Assembly: GCF_014648435.1 (NCBI RefSeq)
Contig: NZ_BMRC01000032.1
Location: forward strand, 39,465 to 103,464
Direction of reading: 5' to 3'
DNA: 64,000 nt
Origin: Nonomuraea spiralis
Lineage (GTDB): Bacteria; Actinomycetota; Actinomycetes; Streptosporangiales; Streptosporangiaceae
Shown: in pieces, positions 49,101 through 57,534 of the stretch
Layout of the letters: each line of letters opens with the position of its first letter
Numbering within the stretch: the stretch's first letter is position 1
Notes under the pieces: model-generated
The model's database searches: none
What the model was told of the DNA's origin: nothing
The model's input: the letters and a program-made list of their open reading frames with translations, nothing else
Translations under genes and position numbers: made by a program

Positions 49101-49495
49101 GACACGGACTCGGCGTCGGCGGCGGTGACCTCAAGGTGGGGCTGGGTGGCCGCCGTCTCGCCGAGGAGAGTGGCCAGGCTGCCCCCGGCCGCCCGCTCGG
49201 CCTCGGCCCACGCCTCGGGGGCGGCCGAGCGGCGCAGGGCGCGCAGGACCTGGACCCACGGCCAGTAGCCGGGGGCGCTGCCGGAGTCCCAGCAGGCGCC
49301 GCCGACCACGAGCGCGCCCCTGCGCCTGGCCTCGGCGGCGGCGCTGGTGACGAGCGTGGTCTTGCCGATGCCGGCCTCGCCGGTGACGAGGACGAGCCCG
49401 CCGTGGCTCTCGATCACCCTCGAGATCTCGGCACGGAGCAGCGCGGCGGGGTGATCCCTGCCGATCAGCTCGTGTGGCGTCGCTTCGCTGGGCAT
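46163..49495 (-). CDS. Large AAA-ATPase/TPR regulator-like protein without a LuxR helix-turn-helix
   Basis: 1110 aa. N-terminal AAA_16-type ATPase: Walker A VTGEAGIGKTT, Walker B LVIVIDDLHAAD, and sensor-like LLIGTYRDAEV. A middle helical, TPR-like region of some 600 residues follows. After an Ala/Pro/Gly-rich linker (about 860-920) comes a C-terminal module, DGEVWTLGFAGRVAHMPDAKG, then LRDLHNLLSHPG, as found at the C-terminus of many actinobacterial ATPase regulators and class 3 cyclase-like proteins. The last 45 residues are basic and helical (ARIRDTLRKLTQTHPELAAHL). The usual C-terminal LuxR helix-turn-helix is absent, so DNA binding must use another element or a partner. It is monocistronic. 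The signal sensed is unknown. Confidence 0.85.
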   Translation of the reverse strand: MPSEATPHELIGRDHPAALLRAEISRVIESHGGLVLVTGEAGIGKTTLVTSAAAEARRRGALVVGGACWDSGSAPGYWPWVQVLRALRRSAAPEAWAEAERAAGGSLATLLGETAATQPHLEVTAADAESVSAFQIYDAVTTALVALTQHHPLVIVIDDLHAADPASLRLLEFAARQTWFERLLLIGTYRDAEVEPVDHPLRDLLSPLVAKATSITLTGLDQAGVGALMARTAGHDPPADLVAEVHVRTGGNPFFVEQTARLWRSGGSATAVAPGVRDALLRRLSLLPRPVSELLPAAAVLGREFHRQVLAATVAAPVAHVDRLLELAVIAKLVVTKGGGRFAFAHDLVRETLYDAVADVRDLHAAVVRALDGTPDLARRVLPSDLAGHAYLAGDRVAPERAIDLLHAAARAARGRLASEEELGHLRRAYEVSAAAGPRRRALICLELGRELRHRGAPDEARGLFEEAGSLAAGLDDPELSARVALVFRSQYGQEKSLARLRRAHRELVGHPVPDDRLASDLVFHLAAQARKGGDDDALTFSLWVHHDIIWGPGTAGERVALTGELLDVARRTSDHDLEHYASALRWVAMIEEGDPRYLAQFHDYAARGRDTDDAHLNLTTSVDASIVAALGGRFAEAEELMAGLSLDRTHQDFDVMLEHHRWAIFWLQGKVEEQEDVLRRLRSSSHPDRGLLEALTALQAGDVGTALRHHESGEPAERMTEPLWLRFQAELAAATRDPELAGRARAALLPYRGLWVVSYYGWDISGPYDLWIALLDLAEGRWEEAVEGFTQAYRSADRMRARPWSVLARAHLAEALLGRAAPGDHGRAASLLAEVRREATELGMLHVLDSLPQPSTDRQTLSAAPGDGPEADEAARPDGGAAAGGRDAAVAGRLGPPSVRLSPPARGPGKPSGQGDARGGTAHEGGPMSGDFRKDGEVWTLGFAGRVAHMPDAKGLRDLHNLLSHPGADIPAVHLLAPEGGDVVLAARQMGGDAVLDEEAKARYRHRLSLLDEEIDRATERGDDDRAADYDRERAALLDELRTAAGLGGRSRRLGDEAERARKTVTARIRDTLRKLTQTHPELAAHLRATVSTGAACRYQPTEAITWRL

Positions 49496-49543
49496 GACAC
49501 TCGCACGTTATCCGCCGCCACCGACAAATCGTGTGACGCGCCG

Positions 49544-50740
49544 CTACCAGGCGACCTCCATGGCGGTCAGGCCGTAGACGACGTTGTAGGAGCGGAACTC
49601 CGGGGTGGCGTCGGTCACGCGCAGGCCGGGGAAACGTTCGAAGAGCGCGGGGAAGGCGATCTTCATCTCCATCCGGGCGAGCGGCGCGCCGAGGCAGTGG
49701 TGGACGCCGTGGCCGAAGGCGACGTGGCCGGGGGCGCCGCGGGTGATGTCGAGGGTGTCGGGGTCGTCGATGAAGCCGGGGTCGCGGTTGGCGGCGGGCA
49801 GCGAGCACAACACCATCTCGCCCGCGCCGATGGTCCGGCCGCCCAGCTCGACCTCGGTGGTGGTGTACTTGATGGTGCCCGAGTGGACGATGCTGAGCCA
49901 GCGCAGCAGCTCCTCCACCGTCGCGTCGATGCGCTCGGGCTCCTTGCGCAGGAGTTCGAGCTGTTCGGGGTTGCGCAGCAGGGCGAGCGTGCCGAGCGAG
50001 AGCATGTTGGAGGTCGTCTCGTGCCCGGCGAGCAGCAGCAGGTTGCCGATGCCGACGAGCTCGCTGGTGGTCAGGTCGTCGCCGTGCTCGCGTATGAGCA
50101 TGCCGAGCAGGTCCTCGCCCGGGTCGGTGCGCATGCGGGTGACCAGCTCGCGCATGTACGCCCGCGACTCGAAGTTGGCCGCGATCCGCTCCTCGACCGG
50201 CAGCGCCAGGTTCAGCATGCGCCCCGTACGGCTCTGGAAGTCGGCCCGGTCCTCGTACGGGACGCCGAGCAGCTCGCAGATCACCAGCGACGGGATCGGC
50301 AGCGCGAACGACGACACCAGGTCGGCCGGGGAGCCCGCGGCCTCCATGGCGTCGAGGTGCTCGTCGACGATGTCCCTGATACGGGGTTCCAGCCGCCTCA
50401 TACGCCGGATCGTGAACTCGGGCGTCAGCATCCTGCGCAGCCGCGTGTGCTCGGGCGGGTCCTGGCCGAGGAGGTTGCCCGCGCGCAACTCGGCGAGCTG
50501 CTCCTCGGTCAGCTCGGGTGCGCCCGGCATGCGCGCGGCGCCCTGCCTGGCGAGCTTGAACCGTTCGGCGTCGCCCAGGACCTCTCGGACGTCGGCGTAC
50601 CGGGTCACCATCCAGGCCTCCAGGCCGAGGAGGACGTCGATGCGCTTGACGCGTTCCTGGTCGCGCACCTCGCCCAGCTCGGGGGCCGGGTTGAACTCCA
50701 CCCGCCGCATGTGCAGCGGCACCGCCGAGGACTCAGTCAT
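49544..50740 (-). CDS. Cytochrome P450
   Basis: 398 aa soluble P450. I-helix LLLAGHETTSN, K-helix EELLRW, heme loop FGHGVHHCLG with Cys349. The N-terminus (PLHMRRVEFNPAPELGEVRD) and GQDPPEHTRLRRMLTPEFT resemble CYP105-type enzymes. Divergent from an FAD monooxygenase gene across about 140 bases, suggesting joint action on an aromatic or polyketide substrate. No ferredoxin gene is nearby. Confidence 0.94.
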   Translation of the reverse strand: MTESSAVPLHMRRVEFNPAPELGEVRDQERVKRIDVLLGLEAWMVTRYADVREVLGDAERFKLARQGAARMPGAPELTEEQLAELRAGNLLGQDPPEHTRLRRMLTPEFTIRRMRRLEPRIRDIVDEHLDAMEAAGSPADLVSSFALPIPSLVICELLGVPYEDRADFQSRTGRMLNLALPVEERIAANFESRAYMRELVTRMRTDPGEDLLGMLIREHGDDLTTSELVGIGNLLLLAGHETTSNMLSLGTLALLRNPEQLELLRKEPERIDATVEELLRWLSIVHSGTIKYTTTEVELGGRTIGAGEMVLCSLPAANRDPGFIDDPDTLDITRGAPGHVAFGHGVHHCLGAPLARMEMKIAFPALFERFPGLRVTDATPEFRSYNVVYGLTAMEVAW

Positions 50741-50879
50741 GAAACGACGGTAACAAGTCCGGGGGCCGTCCTCTAGATCGTTCCCGATCGGTGATCAAGC
50801 CGATGGTTTCGGGCAGCTTGACGTGGGAGGCGCGGCGCTTGGAGTATGCCCATGATCAACGTGAGAAATGGGAGCAAAC

Positions 50880-52397
50880 GTGCGCCAGACCGACATACCG
50901 GTGTTGATCTCCGGAGGCGGGCCCGTGGGGCTGGCGACGGCCGTGGAGCTGGCCCATCACGGGGTGCGCAGCATGGTGGTCGAGCCGCGCGAGAGCGTGT
51001 CGTGGCTGCGTCCGCGCGCCAAGACCACGTCGGCGCGATCCATGGAGCTGCTGCGCAGGTGGGGGCTGGCCGAGACGCTGCGTGCCCGTTCGCCGCTCGC
51101 GGTCTCCTGGTCGGACGCGGCGGTGTTCACGACCGGCCTGCTCGGCCGCGAGATCACCAGGATCGGCGGCTGCTTCGGCCTCGACCTGACCGGCTCCGAC
51201 CTGGCCGCCGAACCGGGCCAGCAGGTGCCGCAGCCGATCGTCGAGGAGGTGCTGCGGGAGGCCGCCGGTGACGCGCTGCTCACCGGCTGGCGGGTGGCCG
51301 GCCTGCGCGAGGACGCCGACGGCGTCACCGTGGACCTGACCTCCGCCGCGGGCGACACCCGCGAGGTACGCGCCGCCTACGTCGTGGGCTGCGACGGCGC
51401 CCGCAGCGTGACGCGCGAGGCCATCGGCGCCCGCTACGAGGGCAGGCAGGACGCCAGGCCCAACTTCAACGTCGTCTTCCGCGCGCCCGGCCTGGCCGAC
51501 CGCGTCCCGCACGGCCCGGCCGTGCACTACTGGGTGCTGAACCCGGCCCAGCCCGGCATGCTCGGCCGCCTCGACCTGGAGGACCTGTGGTGGTGCATCG
51601 CCCAGGGCGTCCCGGCGGCGGGCACCGACCCCGTACGCCTGGTGCGCAACCTGGTCGGGGCCGACGTCGAGGTCGAGATCCTGGCCACCGACCCGTGGAC
51701 GGCGCGCATGTTGCTGGCCGACCGGTACGCCGGCGGCCGGGTGTTCCTGGCGGGCGACGCCGCGCACCAGAACCCGCCCTACGGCGGCCACGGCTTCAAC
51801 ACCGGCATCGGGGACGCGGTCAACATCGGCTGGAAGCTGGCCGCCGTACTGAGCGGATGGGCGCCGGCGTCCTTGCTGACCAGCTATGAGGCCGAACGCC
51901 GGCCGGTCGCGGCGGCCACGATCGAGGCGGCCGCGGCCAACATGGCCACGCTCGCCCCCGAGCTGGCCGATCCCGCGCTGATGGGGTCGGAGCCGGAGTT
52001 CGAGCGGGTGCGCCCGGCGGTGGCCGAGGCGGTGCGGCGGACCAAGGACAGCGAGTTCCACAGCCTGGACCTGGTGCTCGGGTACACCTACGACGGGTCG
52101 CCGGTGGTGGCCGGCGGGTGCGGTGAGCGGCTGCCGCACCGGTGGCTGGCTCCCGGCGAGTCGCTCTACGACCGGCTCGGGCCCGCGTTCAGCCTGGTGG
52201 GCGACCTGTCGTCACCGGAGGCGAAGGTGCTGGTGGAGCGGGCGGCCGAGCTCGGCGTGCCGCTGCGCGAGGTGGACCTGCCGGACGCGCCGGGGACGCT
52301 GGCGCTGGTACGGCCCGACCAGCACGTCGCCTGGCGCTCGTCGGCGCCCGGGGACGCGGCCCACGCCCTGGACCTGGCGGTCGGCCGCCCGTCCTGA
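50880..52397 (+). CDS. FAD-dependent aromatic monooxygenase (class A, MhpA/RdmE-like)
   Basis: 505 aa flavoprotein hydroxylase. FAD motifs: PVLISGGGPVGLATAVELA at the N-terminus, YVVGCDGARSVTRE (the DG motif) and VFLAGDAAHQNPPYGGHGFNTG. A C-terminal thioredoxin-like domain of about 110 residues is present, as in phenol-hydroxylase-type members. GTG 50880 has GGGAG five bases ahead; ATG 50868 four codons earlier is an alternative. It probably hydroxylates a phenolic or polyketide ring with NAD(P)H. Neighbours are a divergent P450 and a downstream epimerase. Confidence 0.9.
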   Translation: MRQTDIPVLISGGGPVGLATAVELAHHGVRSMVVEPRESVSWLRPRAKTTSARSMELLRRWGLAETLRARSPLAVSWSDAAVFTTGLLGREITRIGGCFGLDLTGSDLAAEPGQQVPQPIVEEVLREAAGDALLTGWRVAGLREDADGVTVDLTSAAGDTREVRAAYVVGCDGARSVTREAIGARYEGRQDARPNFNVVFRAPGLADRVPHGPAVHYWVLNPAQPGMLGRLDLEDLWWCIAQGVPAAGTDPVRLVRNLVGADVEVEILATDPWTARMLLADRYAGGRVFLAGDAAHQNPPYGGHGFNTGIGDAVNIGWKLAAVLSGWAPASLLTSYEAERRPVAAATIEAAAANMATLAPELADPALMGSEPEFERVRPAVAEAVRRTKDSEFHSLDLVLGYTYDGSPVVAGGCGERLPHRWLAPGESLYDRLGPAFSLVGDLSSPEAKVLVERAAELGVPLREVDLPDAPGTLALVRPDQHVAWRSSAPGDAAHALDLAVGRPS

Positions 52398-52429
52398 ACC
52401 CGGGCTCCGGGGCGGTCTAGGCTGGGCGC

Positions 52430-53389
52430 ATGCGTGCAGTGGTGATCGGGGCGAGCGGGCACATCGGCACCTACCTGGTCCCGCGCCTGGTGGACGCGGG
52501 ACACGACGTGGTCGCGGTCAGCCGGGGCAAACGGGAGCCGTACACACCGCACGGCGCGTGGGGGCGGGTCACCACCGTGGTCGCCGACCGGGAGGCCGAG
52601 GAGGCCGAGGGCACGTTCGGACGGCGGATCGCCGAGCTGGAGGCCGACGTCGTCGTCGACCTCATCTGCTTCACCGAGGCGAGCGCCCGCCACCTGGCCG
52701 GCGCGCTGGCCGGGCGGGTCCGGCAGTTCCTCCACTGCGGCACGATCTGGGTGCACGGCCCGAGCACCCGCGTCCCGACGACCGAGGACCGCCCGAAACG
52801 CCCCATCGGCGAGTACGGCCGCCAGAAGGCCGCCATCGAGGCGTACCTGCTCGATCTTGCCGCGCGTACGGGATTTCCCGCCACGGTGGTCCATCCCGGG
52901 CACATCACCGGCCCCGGCTGGATCCCGGTCAATCCGGCGGGCAACCTCGACCCGGCCGTCTTCCAGGCGCTGGCCGACGGCGCGGAGGTACGCCTGCCCA
53001 ACCTGGGCATGGAGACCGTCCAGCACGTCCACGCCGACGACGTCGCCCGGCTGTTCGTGGACGCGCTGAACAACCCGGCCGCCGCCAGGGGCGAGAGTTT
53101 CCACTCGGTGGCCGTCACCGCTCTGACGCTGCGCGGTTACGCCGAGGCGGTGGCGGGCTGGTTCGGCAGGGAGGCGCGGTTGTCGTACCTGCCGTGGGAG
53201 CAGTGGCGGGAGACGGTGTCGGAGCGGGATGCCCGCGTCACCCACGACCACATCGCGCACAGCCCCCACTGCAGCATGGAGAAGGCCGGACGCCTGCTCG
53301 GCCACCACCCCCGGCACACCTCGCTGGAGGCGATCTCGGAGGCGGTCGACTGGCTGTTCAGGGCGGGCACGCTCAGCGGGCCTCGTTGA
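52430..53389 (+). CDS. NAD-dependent epimerase/dehydratase family protein
   Basis: 319 aa, extended SDR fold. It has the Rossmann motif VIGASGHIGTYLV and a Tyr-x-x-x-Lys candidate in EYGRQKAAIEAYLLD. The final part (SYLPWEQWRETVSERDA) resembles the isoflavone-reductase-like or CSP41-like atypical SDRs. A -10-like TAGGCT ends six bases ahead of ATG 52430, so it is probably leaderless. The FAD monooxygenase gene lies 32 bases upstream, but each may have its own promoter. Substrate unknown. Confidence 0.85.
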   Translation: MRAVVIGASGHIGTYLVPRLVDAGHDVVAVSRGKREPYTPHGAWGRVTTVVADREAEEAEGTFGRRIAELEADVVVDLICFTEASARHLAGALAGRVRQFLHCGTIWVHGPSTRVPTTEDRPKRPIGEYGRQKAAIEAYLLDLAARTGFPATVVHPGHITGPGWIPVNPAGNLDPAVFQALADGAEVRLPNLGMETVQHVHADDVARLFVDALNNPAAARGESFHSVAVTALTLRGYAEAVAGWFGREARLSYLPWEQWRETVSERDARVTHDHIAHSPHCSMEKAGRLLGHHPRHTSLEAISEAVDWLFRAGTLSGPR

Positions 53390-53489
53390 CGCGGCGGTCC
53401 CGCACTCTGACCTGGGGTTACGATGAGCGGGAGCGCGGCGGGCCGTCCACGGGCAGCGTCGGCGGGCTCTCGCTACCGTCTCAAATGAC

Positions 53490-53527
53490 GAAACGTTTCA
53501 TCTTATAAGATAAGACTGTTCTAGAGT
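53490..53527 (+). promoter_or_regulatory. Two adjacent palindromes and a -10 in front of the TauE-like gene
   Basis: GAAACGTTTC (53490-53499) and TCTTATAAGA (53501-53510) are both perfect 10-base palindromes. TAGAGT (53522-53527) could be the -10 and ends eight bases before the ATG. GAAACGTTTC has the LacI-family operator look. The AT-rich patch stands out from its surroundings. Confidence 0.5.
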
Positions 53528-53535
53528 CACCCGCC

Positions 53536-54285
53536 ATGACACCTTGGGAGACGGCCGCGGTCCTCGCGGCCGGCATCGCCGCCGGGGGCATCAACGCCGT
53601 CGTCGGATCCGGATCGCTGATCACGTTCCCGACGCTGCTGGCCGTCGGGCTGCCGCCGGTCACGGCCAACGTCTCGAACAACATCGGCCTCGTGCCCGGC
53701 GGCGTGACCGGCGTCATCGGCTACCGCGCCGAGCTCAGTGGTCAGCGCGGCCGGCTGCTCCGCCTGGCCTCGGCCTCCGCGCTGGGCTCGCTGATCGGTG
53801 GGCTGCTGCTGCTCAACCTGCCCGAGCGTACGTTCACCGGGGTCGTCACGGTGCTGATCGGGTTGTCCTGCGTACTGGTCGTGGCCCAGCCCAGGATCAG
53901 CCGGCTGCTGGCCAGCCGCCCGCGCACGGCGCACGGCGGCCCCTGGTTGTGGCTGGGCGTGCTGGCCGCCGGCGCGTACGGCGGTTACTTCGGCGCGGCG
54001 CAGGGCGTGCTGCTCATCGGCCTGCTCGGCATCTTCCTCGACGAGGAGCTGCAGCGCGTCAACGCCGCCAAGAACGTGCTCTCGCTCGTGGTCAACTTCA
54101 CCGCCGCCGTCCTGTACACGCTGGTCGCCGACGTCGACTGGTGGGCCGTACTGCTGGTGGCGCTCGGCTCGACGATCGGCGGGTTCCTCGGCGCCCGGGT
54201 GGGCCGCAAGCTGCCCGCGCCGGTGTTGCGCGGGGCGGTCGTCTGCATCGGCGTCGCGGCGATCGTCAAGCTCCTCGCCGCCTAG
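53536..54285 (+). CDS. TauE/SafE (TSUP) family membrane permease
   Basis: 249 aa with about eight hydrophobic helices. The N-terminal AAGIAAGGINAVVGSGSLIT and the second-half repeat YGGYFGAAQGVLLIGLLGI are the duplicated signature of sulfite/sulfoacetate exporters of the TSUP family. Exports or imports small sulfur-containing or organic anions; the substrate is not deducible. Single gene under a palindromic control region. Confidence 0.92.
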   Translation: MTPWETAAVLAAGIAAGGINAVVGSGSLITFPTLLAVGLPPVTANVSNNIGLVPGGVTGVIGYRAELSGQRGRLLRLASASALGSLIGGLLLLNLPERTFTGVVTVLIGLSCVLVVAQPRISRLLASRPRTAHGGPWLWLGVLAAGAYGGYFGAAQGVLLIGLLGIFLDEELQRVNAAKNVLSLVVNFTAAVLYTLVADVDWWAVLLVALGSTIGGFLGARVGRKLPAPVLRGAVVCIGVAAIVKLLAA

Positions 54286-54311
54286 CGGTCACGGGCGCCA
54301 CCTGGCCGGAT

Positions 54312-55040
54312 CTAACCGGCCATCCCCACGAAGAACGCGACCGGGACCAGCGCGAACGTGAGGGCGAGCGCCCACCAGCGGGGCGCGGGTCCCGTACGAA
54401 GCGCGGCGACGCCCATGGGCACGAGGGCGACGGCGAGTCCGGCCAGCGCGACCAGCGCGATCGGGTCGCTGCTGCCCTTGAGCACGCCGAGCGGCAGCCC
54501 GGCGGCCAGGGCCAGCGCGACGCACCTGGCCACGCCGAGCGGCCCGGCCCCGAAGGCCCTGGCCCGGAAGGCCCCGACGGCGAGCACGACCCAGCCGCCC
54601 ATGATGCACACGTTGACCGCCTTGAACACGTGGAACGCCCCATACGTGGCGGCGACGACCCGCTGGGCCTCCTCCGGTCCGAGCGCGTCCACGAGCTGGA
54701 AGGCCAGATGGCTCACCCCGGCGTGGAACACCCTGCCGAACAGTCCCAGCATCGCCAGCACCACACCCCACCTGGCCAGGGCCGGACGCACGGCGCCGAT
54801 CACACGGCCGAGCGCGGTCACGGCGGGCCACAACAACACGACGCCGGCGGCGTACAGGCTGTAGGAGAGCACCATGCGGCCGGGGTCGGCGGCGTAGGCG
54901 GCGAGCTGGCCGGGGAAGAAGTCGTCCGCGCCGGAGCGGGCGAGGACCCCGGCGAGCAGCAGTGCCGGGCCGAGCACCAGCCCGGCGCCCTCCGTCCAGC
55001 GCCCGGGGACGGTGATGTGCGTGATCGTCATGCCTGCCAT
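54312..55040 (-). CDS. Seven-helix hypothetical membrane protein
   Basis: 242 aa, largely hydrophobic with about seven predicted helices (for example LVLGPALLLAGVLA, ARWGVVLAMLGLFGRVFH). Loop residues such as FFPGQLAAYAADPGRM recall actinobacterial DUF4386-like proteins, but I cannot assign a family. ATG 55040 or ATG 55031 may be the start; neither has a convincing ribosome site. Convergent with the TauE-like gene, with 26 bases between. Confidence 0.7.
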   Translation of the reverse strand: MAGMTITHITVPGRWTEGAGLVLGPALLLAGVLARSGADDFFPGQLAAYAADPGRMVLSYSLYAAGVVLLWPAVTALGRVIGAVRPALARWGVVLAMLGLFGRVFHAGVSHLAFQLVDALGPEEAQRVVAATYGAFHVFKAVNVCIMGGWVVLAVGAFRARAFGAGPLGVARCVALALAAGLPLGVLKGSSDPIALVALAGLAVALVPMGVAALRTGPAPRWWALALTFALVPVAFFVGMAG

Positions 55041-55237
55041 TCAAGTGACGGGCGCGTCCGGGCACATTGGCGCAGGCGCGAGAGCCCGTACTACACCTGG
55101 CACCACCTCCCTTCCGCGGGCATGAAAGTTTCAGGCGTTCCCGCAGGTCAGGACGGGTGAGCGAGGCCCTCTCATTGACGTGCCCGACGCGGCGTCCGAG
55201 CATGACGCCGCGTTCCCCCTCCTCGAAAGGGCACTTC

Positions 55238-56803
55238 ATGCAGACCTCGAAGGCGGCGCTGACCGCCCTGGCCGCGGTGGTGGCCGGAGCGGCTGTCGCT
55301 GTCGCGCTGACCACCACCCCGGCGGGCGCGGCGACCGGCACAGGGACCGGCTACCTGCACACCAGCGGCAACAAGATCCTCGACAGCACGGGGGCGACCG
55401 TCCGGCTGACCGGGATCAACTGGTTCGGCATGGAGACCGACAACAGGACCTTCCACGGCCTGTGGTCGAGCAATCCCTGGAAGAGCCAGGTCGACAAGAT
55501 GGCCTCGCTGGGCTACAACACGCTGCGGGTGCCGTACTCGAACGACGCGCTCAAGCCGGGCGCCACCGCCACCGGCGTCAACGACTACGTCAACCCCGAC
55601 CTGGTCGGCCTGTCCCCCATGCAGATCCTCGACAAGGTCGTGGACTACGCGGGGAGCAAGGGGATGCGCATCATCCTCGACCGCCACCGTCCGACCGCGG
55701 CCGGTCAGTCCCCCCTCTGGTACGTCAGCGCCACGCCGGAGAGCACCTGGATCAACGACTGGAAGTCCCTCGCCCAGCACTACGCGAACAACCCCACGGT
55801 CATCGGCGCCGACCTGCACAACGAGCCGCACGCCGAGGGCACCAACCCCGCCGCGACCGGCGCCTGCTGGGGCTGCGGCGACCAGACCCGCGACTGGCGC
55901 CTCGCGGCCGAGCGGGCCGGGAACGCGGTCCTGGGCGTCAACCCCAACTGGCTGATCTTCGTCGAGGGCGTGAGCTGCCCGAGCGGCGGACTGTCCAACA
56001 TCTGGGACAACGATCCCAGCAACGACGAGGACTGCGGCTGGTGGGGCGGCAACCTGTCGAAGGCGGGCCAGTACCCGGTGCGGCTCGACGTGGCCAACCG
56101 CCTGGTCTACTCCCCGCACGAGTACGCCACCTCGGTCTATCACCAGACCTGGTTCGACGCCCCCGACTACCCGGCGAACATGCCCGCCATCTGGGACAAG
56201 TACTGGGGCTACCTGTACCGGCAGAACATCGCGCCGATCATGCTGGGCGAGTTCGGCACCACGCTGGCCTCGAACGTCGACAAGATCTGGCTCCAGGAGC
56301 TGATGAAGTACATGGGGACCGGGGTGAACGGCATGTCGTTCACGTACTGGTCGTGGAACCCGAACTCGGGTGACACCGGTGGCATCGCCAATGACGACTG
56401 GACCACGATCAACCAGGCCAAGCAGGACATTCTGCAGCCGTATCTGATCCCGCCGGCCGGGGGTGGGGGCAATCCCACCGCGTCGCCGACGCCCACGGTG
56501 AACCCGCCGGGGCAGTGCACGGTCACGTACAAGCAGACCAACGCCTGGCAGGGCGGCTTCCAGGGCGAGGTGACGGTGAAGAACACCGGCACCGGCACGA
56601 TCGGCAACTGGACCGCGGTCTGGACGCTGCCCTCGGGGGTCACCCTGAACAACGCCTGGAACGCGGTGGTGACGGTCTCGGGCACGACGTGGACCGCCAA
56701 GGGGCCCGACTGGGCCAGGAACCTGGCGCCGGGGGCATCGGTCGCGATCGGCTTCACCGCCAACGGCCCGGCCGCCACCCCCACCAACCCCACCTGCTCC
56801 TGA
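55238..56803 (+). CDS. Secreted GH5 cellulase with C-terminal CBM2
   Basis: Endoglucanase-type glycoside hydrolase, 521 aa. A signal peptide (ALTALAAVVAGAAVAVALTT) leads to a GH5 catalytic domain with acid/base Glu196 in DLHNEPHAEG and nucleophile Glu338 in IMLGEFGTT. A Pro/Thr linker follows, then a family 2 cellulose-binding module (about 427-521) bracketed by Cys and containing NAWQGGFQGEVTV. ATG 55238 with AAAGGG was chosen because the frame is open about 170 bases further without a secretion signal. Cleaves beta-1,4-glucan outside the cell. A strong terminator follows. Confidence 0.94.
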   Translation: MQTSKAALTALAAVVAGAAVAVALTTTPAGAATGTGTGYLHTSGNKILDSTGATVRLTGINWFGMETDNRTFHGLWSSNPWKSQVDKMASLGYNTLRVPYSNDALKPGATATGVNDYVNPDLVGLSPMQILDKVVDYAGSKGMRIILDRHRPTAAGQSPLWYVSATPESTWINDWKSLAQHYANNPTVIGADLHNEPHAEGTNPAATGACWGCGDQTRDWRLAAERAGNAVLGVNPNWLIFVEGVSCPSGGLSNIWDNDPSNDEDCGWWGGNLSKAGQYPVRLDVANRLVYSPHEYATSVYHQTWFDAPDYPANMPAIWDKYWGYLYRQNIAPIMLGEFGTTLASNVDKIWLQELMKYMGTGVNGMSFTYWSWNPNSGDTGGIANDDWTTINQAKQDILQPYLIPPAGGGGNPTASPTPTVNPPGQCTVTYKQTNAWQGGFQGEVTVKNTGTGTIGNWTAVWTLPSGVTLNNAWNAVVTVSGTTWTAKGPDWARNLAPGASVAIGFTANGPAATPTNPTCS

Positions 56804-56813
56804 GCCCCTCACC

Positions 56814-56846
56814 GTCGCCCGCCACCACCCCCCGGTGGCGGGCGAC
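56814..56846. terminator. Bidirectional terminator between cellulase and TetR genes
   Basis: GTCGCCCGCCACC (56814-56826) pairs perfectly with GGTGGCGGGCGAC (56834-56846), with a 7-base loop, 11 bases after the cellulase stop and 21 before the convergent TetR stop. Confidence 0.8.
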
Positions 56847-56867
56847 GCCGGGACGTGCCGGGGACGG

Positions 56868-57446
56868 TCAGGTGAAGGGGTGGGAGATCTCGTTGAGCAT
56901 TTCGGTCATGACGGCCTGGAGCGAGCGGGACTGGCGTTCCTCCACCCACAGGTGTGAGCCGAGGCGCAGCGCCGTGAGGAAGGCGGCCGCCATCACCTGG
57001 GGACGCACCGGGCTCTCGCGCTCGGAGATCGCCTGGGCCAGGTCGCGTTCCAGCGCCGCGTGGTTGGCGAGTTGCCGGGCGAGCAGCGACGGGTGCCGCT
57101 TGGCCAGGCGGGCGCGTACGGCCCACTCCCGCGCCGGCTCGCCCACCTCCGCGAACACGTCGTCGATCGCCCCGCACAACGCCTGCCAGGCCGAACGGCC
57201 GGCCGGCTGGGCGCGCACCTTCTCGACCAGGTCGCGGATGCGCTGCTCCTCGCCGTAGAGGACGGCGTCCTCCTTGCCGGCGAAGTAGTTGGAGAACGTG
57301 CGGCGCGAGATGTTGGCCGCGTCGGCGATGGTCTCGACCGTGACGGCGTCGAGCCCGTGCTCGCCGACCAACCGCATCGCCGCCTCGTGCACGGCCTGCC
57401 GCGTCTCGGCCTTCTTGCGCTCGCGCAGCCCGCCGGTGCTGTCCAT
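56868..57446 (-). CDS. TetR/AcrR family regulator
   Basis: 192 aa. N-terminal helix-turn-helix (RQAVHEAAMRLVGEHGLDAV then ISRRTFSNYFAGKEDAVLYG) and a C-terminal ligand domain similar to the MftR-type C-terminal group. Divergent from a DHA2 exporter, which it most likely represses through the repeat at 57481-57509. The start MDSTGGLRERKK follows a TAGGCT-like -10. Effector unknown. Confidence 0.92.
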   Translation of the reverse strand: MDSTGGLRERKKAETRQAVHEAAMRLVGEHGLDAVTVETIADAANISRRTFSNYFAGKEDAVLYGEEQRIRDLVEKVRAQPAGRSAWQALCGAIDDVFAEVGEPAREWAVRARLAKRHPSLLARQLANHAALERDLAQAISERESPVRPQVMAAAFLTALRLGSHLWVEERQSRSLQAVMTEMLNEISHPFT

Positions 57447-57480
57447 GATGCGTTCAGCCTACAGTCCGGGAATATATGCT

Positions 57481-57509
57481 CAATGCGCAAACTTTCCCAT
57501 TGGGCATTG
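57481..57509. promoter_or_regulatory. Inverted repeat in the TetR/MFS divergent promoter region
   Basis: CAATGC (57481-57486) and GCATTG (57504-57509) lie in inverted orientation 17 bases apart, between the AT-rich AATATATG and the exporter ribosome site. Spacing suits a TetR dimer or dimer pair. Confidence 0.45.
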
Positions 57510-57534
57510 TTTCTCGACGCAGAGGAGACCGCGC

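Noticed and set aside
57289..57534. Upstream extension of the DHA2 exporter into the TetR gene
   Set aside because: It would overlap the divergent regulator and the promoter region. GTG 57535 has a good ribosome site.
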